Positions 19,070 to 27,624 of a stretch of 32,640 bases of DNA are shown in pieces. A program made the translations under genes and the position numbers. How positions within the stretch are numbered: the stretch's first letter is position 1; every line of letters starts with the position of its first letter. The stretch spans positions 1 to 32,640 of the forward strand of contig JAKSYS010000696.1 of the NCBI GenBank assembly GCA_022925895.1, read 5' to 3'. Origin of the DNA: Fragilaria crotonensis. Taxonomy: Eukaryota; Bacillariophyta; Fragilariophyceae; Fragilariales; Fragilariaceae. The notes beneath the pieces are model-generated. The model was not told the origin of the DNA. It made no database searches and was given only the letters and a program-made list of their open reading frames with translations.

Positions 19070-21160
19070 CAGCATCCTCGACGCCCCCAGCCGACGACGC
19101 ACCCGACCGAATTCCGCTTCGAATGGACTCACGAGGCGGCCGCTCACAACCTGGCAGTCCTCCGGCGCTACGCGCTGGACCTCAGGGCAGCCGTGGACGC
19201 CCAACCGTTCAGCGCGGTGACACCCGGATCCGAATTTCGATCCGCCGCGCTCCTGGCGCCGCTCCTCTCCGCACACCCGCTCTGGTCGCGCTTCCAAGAG
19301 CGCATTTCAGACGGCGCGGATTTTCCCTCCGCGAGATTTCCGACGCCGACCGCCTCGCCGACGTCCGCGACAACCTCGCCCGTGGCAATCACAAATCGGC
19401 CCGAGGCCACGAAGCGAAGTTGATATCAATGCTAAAGAAGAAGTGGAAAGGGGCTGGCAACTGCCCCTACCGAGGCCGCTCTGGAATTAGAAGGCTGCGA
19501 GGTGGCGCCTTTGGGCATGGTGGCACAGACATCGATCGACGAAGGGACAGACCATCGAGAAGCTAAGGCTCACACACGACCAGTCATTCAACCCCAGCGG
19601 GATCCCAGGACGAAGCGTAAACGACAGAGTGGACACGTCACAACTGACGACCGCACGATTTGGCAGGGCTTTCAGTCGACTGATGTACCACATCTCGTAC
19701 CTCAGACAATTGTGGCCGAAAGAACCCATCCTCCTCACAAAGGTGGACTGCAAATCCGCCTACAGACGAATACACTTAAAGGCACGAACCGCCCTGAAGT
19801 CTTGCACTAGCATTGACGACCTGCTCCTCGTGGCACTCAGGATGACTTTCGGAGGAGCACCAAACCCGTCCCAGTGGAGCGACGTGTCCGAAGTAATCAC
19901 GGACCTTGCGAATGACCTCGTCAGGAGATCAGACTGGGACCCGAAGGTATTCCACTCGCCGCATCAACACTTGCTTGATTCTGACGAAGCCGTAGATAAC
20001 GACGATGGAATGATCGACGGGTCGAGCGAATTCGGAGAAGCCGATTTCTTCGCTGTGAACTACCCGATCGCAAACGACGACGATCTACCCAGATTCGACT
20101 GTTACCTGGACGACATTTTGGGGCTTTCAACCCAAGAGACGCAGAAAAGAGCTCGGCAGCGATTCCCCTTGCATTGCACATAGTGGGAAGACCCCACAAC
20201 GCAGAGGGAAACGAATCCTTTCCCAGAGACGACATCCTTGCCATCCCGAAGTTCCTGGCCGAGGCGAAACCATCTGAGCGGAAGATGATCTTGGGATGGC
20301 TGGTAGACACACGCCGCTTCACGGTCGCTCTGCCTGAGGACAAATACCACGCATGGACGAAAGTGATCGACAAGATCCTAGCGAACAGGCATGCGCACGT
20401 AACGACGAACGATCTGGAGAAGACCCTCGGACGACTCAGCCACGCCGCATACGTCGTCCCGTACTCCAGGCATTTCATGGGGCGACTCTACAAGGCATGC
20501 GAGAGATCGAAACGAAGTGGAAAGACGAGACTGACGAATCCCCAACGCGATGACCTGAGCCTTTGGAGGAGCTTCCTGCGAAGAGCGGCGCAAGGGATCT
20601 CCATCAACAGATTGGTCTGCAGGTGGCCGACGCGAATCGTTCGGGTGGACGCTTGCCCGCAAGGGATAGGAGGATATGGTCTCCAAAGCGGGATTGCTTG
20701 GCGATACCAACTGCCCGAAGATCTAGCGGGACGAGCGACACTTAATACGTTGGAGTTTCTAGCAGCCTTCGTGGGAATGGTAGTCGAATTCCGCGAAGGA
20801 AAAAAGTGGTCGCCAGTCTCGGACGTCCTGCTAAGCCAAGGGGATAGCACCTCGGCCGCAGGGTGGCTGGCAAAGTCCAGCTTCGACGACAACTGTCCGC
20901 TTCACCTCACCATCGCGAGGAGTTTCGCTGATTTCTGTCTGACGCACGAGATCGACCACTACACTCAATGGTTCCCGGGGCGAGAGAACAAGGTGGCGGA
21001 CATTTTATCGCGAGACTTCGCGCTCGACGACGACGAGGTCACCTCGCTCATCAGGAAACATGGCTCACCCTTTGTCCCACAGAACTTCAGGATCATCCCC
21101 TTGCAGCCAGCCCTCATTTCGCAGATTGGAGACTGGCTGCGTCTGCTGCCCAAAACGCAG
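19070..21160 (+). pseudogene. Reverse transcriptase and RNase H of DIRS copy B
   Basis: The lead-in ARGNHKSARGHEAKLISML lies near 19375-19440. The RT palm follows: KVDCKSAYRRIHL (motif A Asp), SIDDLLLVALRMTFGGAPNP (motif B region) and the catalytic CYLDDILGL with YLDD at 20103-20114. After a frameshift near 20170 a 400-codon open stretch carries the connection and RNase H, with acidic residues in VRVDACPQGIGGYG (near 20648), LNTLEFLAA (Glu near 20753), GDSTSAAGWL and PGRENKVADILSRD. All catalytic positions survive even though the frame is broken at least twice. The open frame continues to 21481, but from about 21160 it is antiphase to the recombinase and probably not coding. Confidence 0.85.
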
Positions 21161-22319
21161 CTCTTGCCGACTCAACCCGCGCCAAGCGCAGCAGCAGCTG
21201 GAACTGCTACGCACGATTCCTCGAGCGAGTCGGAGTCGACCTCGACCCTTTTCTCCGCCGGTTCGGACGAAACGAAAGGACGGAAATCTTCGCGTGTTTC
21301 GCTGCCGCCCTTCGGGACGGACGGCTTCGCTCCAGACAGCCTGCGACAGATGGCAATGGAGCCATGTCCGGTACCATTCGTGCCACCCTCGACGGTGTGG
21401 CTCAGACCTTCAGGCTTAACAAACTTGAGAGCCCAATCCACGACTCCGCCGGACGCCTCGACCCCCTGGCTTTACAATTGAAGAAGTACGCGGACGACGA
21501 CCCGGGAGTCGCACAACAACAAGCCATTCCTCTTGAAGTGATCAGGAAGGTGAGATCCTGGTCCAGGAACGAGTTGGACGTGGCAGTCGGACAACTGGTG
21601 GTCACGGCCTTTTCTTCGCCATGAGGTCTTGCGAATACTCCGACGTGGGAGGCGGCAGACGAACATCGGTAGTCAGAGTAGACGACGTTCGATTCAGGAA
21701 ACAGGACGAAACGCTGACGACTTTCTCCTACGAACAAACCCGAAATGCAGACGCCGTAACGATCACCTATCGACAACAAAAGAACGGAGACAAAGGAGCG
21801 AAGGTGACGCAGCACAGGAACAACAACCCCGGTCAGGCAGACATATGTCCGGTACGGACACTTGCGGAATTGATTCACAGAATTAGAGGCTACGAACGAC
21901 TTGGTCGGACGAACCCGAAGATAAACGCTTTCGTATCGACAACATCGAACGAGCTCGAACACGTCTCTTCGAAAACGATCCTCGAACAGCTGAGGGCCGC
22001 GACAATACTATCGGAGAGGAGGCTGGGACTCCAGGCCGATCGAATCGGTACGCACTCGATTAGGTCGGGCGCGGCCATGGCAATGCACTTGGCAGGTGTG
22101 CCAAGCGAAACGATACAGATGGTGGGCCGTTGGCGGAGCAGGACGTTCATGAGATACCTACGCATCCAAGTGCCAGACACCACGATCGGGGTCGCCACGC
22201 GCATGACGAATCGACAAACTTTCTTCACAGTCGCCCATGATCCTGCGGACGAACGACAACCGGAAAATGGCGGAAACCAGGTCGACTCACAACGACGCGA
22301 CGGACCCCCCGCTAGATGA
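21115..22319 (+). pseudogene. Tyrosine recombinase of DIRS copy B
   Basis: The core-binding half lies in the frame DSTRAKRSSSWNCYARFLER to VAVGQLVVTAF. Compared with copy A, a one-base loss near 21612 ends that frame. The catalytic half resumes at AMRSCEYSDV (21618 onward): Arg at 21624-21626, Lys in QQKNGDKG, HSIRSG at 22053-22070, GRWRSRTFMRYLR with the nucleophile Tyr at 22156-22158. Trp replaces His at the fifth position, as in many members. This enzyme would recombine circular cDNA into the genome without duplicating the target. Its frame overlaps the end of RNase H. Only one frame break is obvious, so it is the best preserved part of B. Confidence 0.8.
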
Positions 22320-22568
22320 ATATCACGGGACCGACCCCGCGAGACGAACCAGGAGAGAGAGACAAAACTATTAGGACCAGATTCCGATGCCATCTATTTA
22401 GTTCCACTAGCCTCGTGAACATGAAGGAGAATCCAGAAAACCACACACAGCAACACACGAATCGACGCGACAGTACGCGAGACAGCGGTACGACGAAACC
22501 ACTAGGCGGCCGACTCATCCGACTAAACGGACTTAGAGAAATGCGGACAAGACTCGGAATTTATTTCG
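22320..22568 (+). other. 3' terminal region of DIRS copy B
   Basis: Non-coding tail between the recombinase stop and the element end, matching 2-250 of the window in reverse complement. No inverted or split repeat with the 5' end is visible to me. Confidence 0.6.
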
Positions 22569-22850
22569 TGTCTCTGCTGGATTGAGGCATGCCGGGGACT
22601 GCAAGAGGCATCTAAAGTTTACTCCACTGGATGGCGGGTTCACTTTCATATCACCTTGACTTCTATTGGCAACAACAAGCGGTCACCAGGTGTGGCTTTT
22701 CTCCTCTTGGTGCACTTCTATGCTGTGCACCGGCCTGTCTCTGGATGGAGGCATGCCGGTGACTGCAAGAGGCATAAAAAGAGTTAAGTCCACTGGATGG
22801 CGGGTCCACTTTCATATCACAAGCCAAGAGTTTCATCAGAATTGTCATCA
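22569..22850 (+). repeat. 167-bp tandem repeat, 1.7 units right of DIRS copy B
   Basis: TGTCTCTG...GGCATGCCGG.GACTGCAAGAGGCAT...CCACTGGATGGCGGGT.CACTTTCATATCAC occurs at 22569 and again at 22736, a period of 167 bp. With 16030-16100 the pre-insertion array had at least about 2.1 units. Confidence 0.8.
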
Positions 22851-23390
22851 CTGGAGCCAGTGCTGTAGCTGTAATAAAGAGTGTCATGATTGTTGTTAGC
22901 AATTTCCTTGAGGTTGTCACCAAAAAAGACTTTGCAGATCAATCTACTACAACACTAGTGCCTGTTGATTTCTGCCACTGCACAGCGGCACTCCTTCTTC
23001 TGCTTTATTCCTGCTACTGTATTATCTGCAATCCTCAGGATGAGCTCTCTATTTGAACATTTTGCACCTTTCTTCACGACCATTGCTGGTTCTTTGCTTA
23101 CCTCTCCAGAATGTGCTTTGTCTTTCAATTCATAGTGTCGTATGCATCTTTGTGTGTTTTGTTATTTTTTGTGCCTCCTCGTGCTGTGCATTGTTGCTGG
23201 TTGGTTTCCAGTATGTTCATGCTGTTCCTTTTACCTGTGTTTCCTACTTTAGTACATTCATGTCCTTTGAACTTTTGAATACCATGTGTCACAAGGTACT
23301 ATTCAAATTCTATCCATATTGTACACAACGGCAATATACATTTGTAAAGTTTATATAGTAGTCTGTTCAAACCCAATCTATATAGGGATC
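22851..23390. other. AT-rich intergenic region
   Basis: No supported gene. Open frames here are short and lack recognisable content. Confidence 0.4.
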
Positions 23391-23467
23391 GGTATATAGT
23401 GTAGTTGGTTCAACCTCCATGTTGAGGAACCTCTTGAGTGAGGCTGTGGGTTCAAATCCTGCAGAAA
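23391..23467 (+). other. tRNA-like sequence (SINE head or tRNA pseudogene)
   Basis: An A-box-like TAGTGTAGTTGG (23397-23408) and a B-box GGTTCAAATCC (23449-23459) are separated by about 40 bp. The T-arm can pair (GTGGG / CCTGC around the TTCAAAT loop, with two G-T pairs). No acceptor stem closes, so it is not a normal tRNA gene. A tRNA-derived SINE or a pseudogene fits better. Confidence 0.45.
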
Positions 23468-23551
23468 AATCAAAAACCTCTATCAATTCAATCTCCTCAC
23501 ATCGCCACATGTACTGTGTGTAGGGCACTACTATATTGGGACTCAGGGACT

Positions 23552-23713
23552 GTGCAAATGGACAGCGTGCCTCCATCCAGAGATATGCCTGTCCACACTA
23601 GCTACTGGTAATGTGCAAGTGGACAGTGTGCCTCCATCCAGAGACATGCTGTCTGTCCACAATACCGGGAATGTGCAGGTAGCAACATGCCTCCATCCAG
23701 AGACATGCATGCC
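23552..23713. repeat. 60-bp tandem repeat, about 2.6 units
   Basis: Units begin GTGCAARTGG at 23552, 23613 and 23673, with periods of 61 and 60. Each contains GTGCCTCCATCCAGAGACATG or a close variant. The reverse complement of 23686-23705 is identical to 20 bases of the 167-bp repeat at 22736-22755. Confidence 0.8.
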
Positions 23714-24075
23714 CCAAGGTGAAGAGAGGATGTAACCACAAAAAATAAGGAAGGAATTGAGAAAGGGATCAAGATGGGTGGCTGCCATGAGGCAATTGGG
23801 GTGTTGAACAGAAAAGAATGTGTATCAATGGACAACAAAGAAAGTAGAGGATTTTGTGAGAAGTATGACAGGATGATGGGAGATAACTTGTAGAGTACGT
23901 AGTGCTTGAATGTTAAAAAGGACAGAAGCTATGGAACAATTGATACATATAGTTGTTCAGCATAACCATGGAAGTGTTTATTGGTGGATCAAAATGAGAA
24001 CGATGAGAAATGTGATTCAACATGAAAGTGTCAGACCAAACACTTAGAAGTGTTTGACATAACACAGGTGTGTAA
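23714..24075. other. Intergenic region before the LINE fragment
   Basis: No supported gene. Confidence 0.4.
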
Positions 24076-24579
24076 TTGCGTGTAAAACAAACGGTACACC
24101 TGTAGCATAGCGTCATGCAGTCGATCGATTGGAGTGCACACGGGAAGTCCATGCAATTGTTTATCAAGAAAAGAGTTCATATCACAAAAATGGTTCATGA
24201 GTGCTTACCGACATTGGGACGGTTAAATCGATTTGATAAAGGACATCGTACATGCCCATGTTGTCCTTGTTTGACAGAGGATCGAGACCATGTTATAAAA
24301 TGCGGAGCTGCGAGTCGACAGCGGTGGCGAGATAAGTTTCTTCAAGAAATCAATATGTTTCATGACAAGGCAGAGACATATCCATTACTACGCCACTTAT
24401 GGAACGAGGCTATCCAAGAGTGGCTGCGCACCGATGACCCCGATATTTTGGTATCCCCAGTGTTGTATCATACTGATGTTCGCAAAGTTATTATACAACA
24501 AAACCGAATTGGATGGCGACAGCTTATAAACGGACGTTTCGGAACAGCGTGGAGCCTGATACAAGAGGAGTATTATCAA
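24076..24579 (+). pseudogene. Old LINE ORF2 C-terminal fragment, interrupted by the younger LINE
   Basis: The translation matches the C-terminal part of the LINE ORF at 24705-27530 block by block: MQSIDWSAHGKSM / LQYINWDAHTKAL, a Cys finger (CPCCPCLTEDRDHVIKC), and VRKVIIQQNRIGWRQLINGR against VRQIILHQNRIGWSQLFMGR. Identity is only moderate, so it is a different, older LINE. It is 5'-truncated with a stop at 24103. Its reading frame ends at EEYYQ, exactly where the younger LINE entered. The remainder should lie right of the window. Confidence 0.8.
24563..24579. repeat. 17-bp target site duplication of the LINE, left copy
   Basis: AAGAGGAGTATTATCAA, repeated at 32622-32638. It belongs to the older LINE fragment. 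Confidence 0.88.
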
Positions 24580-24704
24580 AAAAAAAAAAAAACTAGAAAT
24601 CAGTTTAACGTGCTACCGCTATGCCCATGAAAAGGGCATTCGACCCGCACGGATAGGCACTGCACTGGAGTATGCAGTAGCTATCGGCAATTCCCCGTCC
24701 GTAC
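24580..24704 (-). other. LINE 3' UTR with hairpin and oligo(T) end
   Basis: On the minus strand the 3' UTR contains a small hairpin (ATGCCC / GGGCAT with a 7-base loop, 24621-24639) and ends CTAG followed by about 13 T before the target duplication (plus-strand A-run 24580-24592). Many LINEs use a 3' stem-loop for RT recognition; that role here is inference. Confidence 0.65.
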
Positions 24705-27530
24705 TTACTGTTGTACACTGAAATAATCTCTGATCGACCGCATGCCTGTAGTCATTCGCTTCTTGACGCGTCGATAACTTTCGCGGAAAATGGGTGCATT
24801 AATTGACAACCAGTTCTTTGTGACTCCCAGAGAATGCTGTTCGTGCGCGGTAACATTGGTATGGAGCAATCTTTGGACATGCTCTTCGTATAACGACCGG
24901 TTTCGATAAATTTCCTCAAGTTGCCGCCTAACATCCCGCCTCGAGGCTTCCGCCTTAGTACGTTCGTCGTGTCCATGCACCTCACCGTTACGTTGTTTCC
25001 AAAGCATGTGCCATTGTTCCCACACTACCAAAATCAGGTTTACCTGCCACGCCGAAGTATGCGGCTCCTTGTCGGTTTCTCCCCGTTGGCGCAGTTGGTA
25101 CTGTCGCTGTTGTTGAGCCCAAGTTACACTGAACCGTCCCATGAAGAGCTGGGACCATCCGATCCGGTTTTGATGGAGGATTATTTGTCGTACTGAGGCA
25201 TGATAATCATCAGGGTTAAGTGCAATTTCCTTTTCGGACGAGCTAAACCATTTACGTATCCCATCCAACATCAACTCGCTCAACATCGGGGAAGTATTCG
25301 ACTGAATAAAGAAATCCCGAAGTCGGGTCGTAAACCGATTGCGCCAGGCGAGGCGATTTCCATGTTCGCATCTGAGGATATGAAAATGATCCTCGCCGAG
25401 TGATCCACACAAGACGCATCGTCGTGTCCCCCCGTCAAATTTGTTGGCTTGGGCAAACGTCGGTAATAATCTATGGAGCAGTTTAACCATGTGAGTGTGG
25501 GACACATGAGTGCGATTTAGAGCCTTGGTATGAGCGTCCCAGTTGATGTACTGAAGCGTTGACGGACTCCACTCGTTCTTGCAACGGATGTATTCGAGAA
25601 GAGGTTTGGCTGACGTCTCGTGTAGGAGCACGGTTGAATATTTGCCTGTAACCGTTCCGTCAGGTAGGATTAAATGTGCCTTGGCTAATGGAGACAACAA
25701 AACTATCGGACGGTGAGCGCCATGTTCCGCATTGTATATACCGGCCTGCCTGTCGGCGTCGACATTCAATTGACCGAAAAGATCAAGGCTCTGATATGGT
25801 CGCTTCTTGTCTTGATGTCCTTCGACGTATCGGAGACTGACTTGTGGAAGGCTTTGTAACGCATGCTGTATTTCGATGAGAATATCCCAATCCGGCCTTA
25901 GACAATCCAAGACGACCGCTCCTTTATCTAAATCAACTGGTGTGTCTTCTTCCTGCGGGTCGACGTCACCTATTTGCAGTGTGTCCAACACACTTTGGCT
26001 ATCTGTCGCCAGCACTCCCACCCACGGTTCGTGCATTCCGGTGAATTCTTTAACTCGTATCAAAAACCGTAACAGTGACAATAAACCGTATGCCTCGGCT
26101 CGAAAGGAATGCGGTATCCTCCCTCGAACTGGTCCGTTCCCGAAAGCGAGACGCTCTCCGTTTAATGAGCTTAGAACCCACCCAAATGATCCATGATGTG
26201 TTGCGATCACCGATCCATCGCTCACCGCTCTGATTCCGGTTGTTAACTCCAAACATAAGGAGAAAGGGTCAACATTGAGGATAGTCTGGCGAAGGAGTTC
26301 AGTTTCCCAAGGGTCAAGAGTGTTTATGAAGAGGTCGAAAGTAGCAGTGGCCGAGGGGGGAAGGGAGGGTATGCGGATAGACGCCGATGGCTGACCCTGT
26401 AATTTCCATTTACCGTCCGAACCAGATTCCACTTCGGCAGGTCTCGCTCGTGCGGGAAGTTGTGCATAATTGCGCATCCTCTGTGATGACGACGGGCGAT
26501 ATTGGTTTGCTCCGGTACTGCGAAACGTAGCATAAGTATTCTGCCCCGTGCATATGAAAAGCGATCGTCGATATAGATAAGCGAAGTGTCTGAAGCGGAG
26601 TTCGGATAACGGGTGCAACCAAGCTCCGAGGGGATGACGCAAACGTCCACTCTGGTCACTCCAAATAGTATTCGCGGATCGCCACAATTTCCACTCCTTC
26701 TCCGAGGGTCTATCTTGTTTGATAGTATGCCAACGTGTTCGTGCACTCTGAAGTGATGACGTCCCTTCCAGAAAACACTGATCCAGCTCGGTTCCGTTCG
26801 GTTTTGTTATATCTGATAATGTGACGACCTGTAAGTATAGTCGGCAATAATTCAACTTCCGAATTTCGGATGGGGTGAATCGATTAGACTGGATTATCAT
26901 ATCCATAAGATGCCCGTCGTGTTCTCTTTGAGGTTTCGGGACACACGCGTCGTCTAGTTGGATAGACGCAGAGATGGATGCCAAAAACTCCCGAAGACTT
27001 CGAATCCATTTCGACTCCAAATGTGGTAAGGGTATATCTACTCTGTCTAAGACAGAGAAGGACATCCCCACCGAAAGATGTATCCAAGCCAATGTGCATT
27101 TCAACAATCGTCCAACGGAAGATTGGCTTCTCCAATGTCGCAGAAAGTATGTAGTCTGACATATACCCTGTTGGGCGATAAGATGGCAGAATCCTGCTCC
27201 TCCTAAGTCGGTCGGTCCGAACAATACTTCTTTCTTTGTATTGCGATTGAATCCGCATTTTGCTGTGATAATTGCCATTGCCTTTGTTTGAATCGATGTT
27301 AACTGTGAGTTGGAAAGAAATGAACTTGTCAAGGGATACGTTACCGCCGGCACATAACACGAGCGATAATACGTCCATGCTTCCTCCCTAGTAAAGTGGG
27401 TTGACCAAAGGAACTCGGTAATACGGTCGCTTTTCTCTTTCAGCTGTCGATACTGCGCCTTTTGGATTCCGACTGGGTCCTTGTAGTGACCGAGAGTCTT
27501 ATGGGCAACCGAAGGCGGTAAAAAATCCAA
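24705..27530 (-). CDS. LINE ORF2, C-terminal part: RT thumb, RNase H, Cys finger
   Basis: Open for 941 codons. Residues 1-120 are the RT thumb/connection (RITEFLWSTHFTREEAWTYY, LFGPTDLGGAGFCHL). RNase H spans about 437-595: VSDGSVIATHHGSFGW (Asp), SFRAEAYGLLSLL (Glu), VLATDSQSVL (Asp), YVEGHQDKK (His) and NVDADRQAG (Asp), so its catalytic set is complete. A CxxC-x7-H-x4-C finger (CVLCGSLGEDHFHILRC) sits near 704-720. The extreme C-terminus MRSIRDYFSVQQ (24705-24743) resembles a PCNA-interacting box. The true ORF2 starts far upstream; the Met here only marks the reopened frame after a frameshift near 27556. RNase H would remove RNA from the RNA-DNA hybrid after target-primed reverse transcription. 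Confidence 0.85.
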   Translation of the reverse strand: MDFLPPSVAHKTLGHYKDPVGIQKAQYRQLKEKSDRITEFLWSTHFTREEAWTYYRSCYVPAVTYPLTSSFLSNSQLTSIQTKAMAIITAKCGFNRNTKKEVLFGPTDLGGAGFCHLIAQQGICQTTYFLRHWRSQSSVGRLLKCTLAWIHLSVGMSFSVLDRVDIPLPHLESKWIRSLREFLASISASIQLDDACVPKPQREHDGHLMDMIIQSNRFTPSEIRKLNYCRLYLQVVTLSDITKPNGTELDQCFLEGTSSLQSARTRWHTIKQDRPSEKEWKLWRSANTIWSDQSGRLRHPLGAWLHPLSELRFRHFAYLYRRSLFICTGQNTYATFRSTGANQYRPSSSQRMRNYAQLPARARPAEVESGSDGKWKLQGQPSASIRIPSLPPSATATFDLFINTLDPWETELLRQTILNVDPFSLCLELTTGIRAVSDGSVIATHHGSFGWVLSSLNGERLAFGNGPVRGRIPHSFRAEAYGLLSLLRFLIRVKEFTGMHEPWVGVLATDSQSVLDTLQIGDVDPQEEDTPVDLDKGAVVLDCLRPDWDILIEIQHALQSLPQVSLRYVEGHQDKKRPYQSLDLFGQLNVDADRQAGIYNAEHGAHRPIVLLSPLAKAHLILPDGTVTGKYSTVLLHETSAKPLLEYIRCKNEWSPSTLQYINWDAHTKALNRTHVSHTHMVKLLHRLLPTFAQANKFDGGTRRCVLCGSLGEDHFHILRCEHGNRLAWRNRFTTRLRDFFIQSNTSPMLSELMLDGIRKWFSSSEKEIALNPDDYHASVRQIILHQNRIGWSQLFMGRFSVTWAQQQRQYQLRQRGETDKEPHTSAWQVNLILVVWEQWHMLWKQRNGEVHGHDERTKAEASRRDVRRQLEEIYRNRSLYEEHVQRLLHTNVTAHEQHSLGVTKNWLSINAPIFRESYRRVKKRMTTGMRSIRDYFSVQQ

Positions 27531-27624
27531 AGTTTGGGTAGTATCGGTGAGGATATCAATACTTGCAGAGGTGGTATTTCCGATTTTATATTAGAGAGGA
27601 CAGGAGCACCTTGAATAGAAAATT

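Larger units (their letters stand above)
16101..22568 (+). mobile_element. DIRS-like retrotransposon copy B, decayed
   Basis: About 6.47 kb, with leader, gag-like ORF1, RT, RNase H and tyrosine recombinase in order, and a 250-bp 3' region. Both ends can be placed because the surrounding 167-bp repeat has an uninterrupted copy (22736): GCACCGGCC before and TGTCTCTG after the element join exactly there. No target duplication exists, as expected of recombinase-mediated integration. I see no long terminal inverted repeat or split direct repeat between the ends, which DIRS1- or PAT-type elements would have, although decay could hide them. The reading frame changes many times, so the copy is dead. 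It lies head-to-head with copy A. Confidence 0.85.

Noticed and set aside
21160-21481. Continuation of the RT/RNase H frame to 21481 in DIRS copy B
   Set aside because: The other frame encodes the conserved core-binding part of the recombinase here; the RT frame is low in complexity and Ser/Pro-rich.
23543-23838. Short minus-strand frames over the 60-bp repeat
   Set aside because: Their apparent protein repeats come from the DNA tandem repeat and show no domain.
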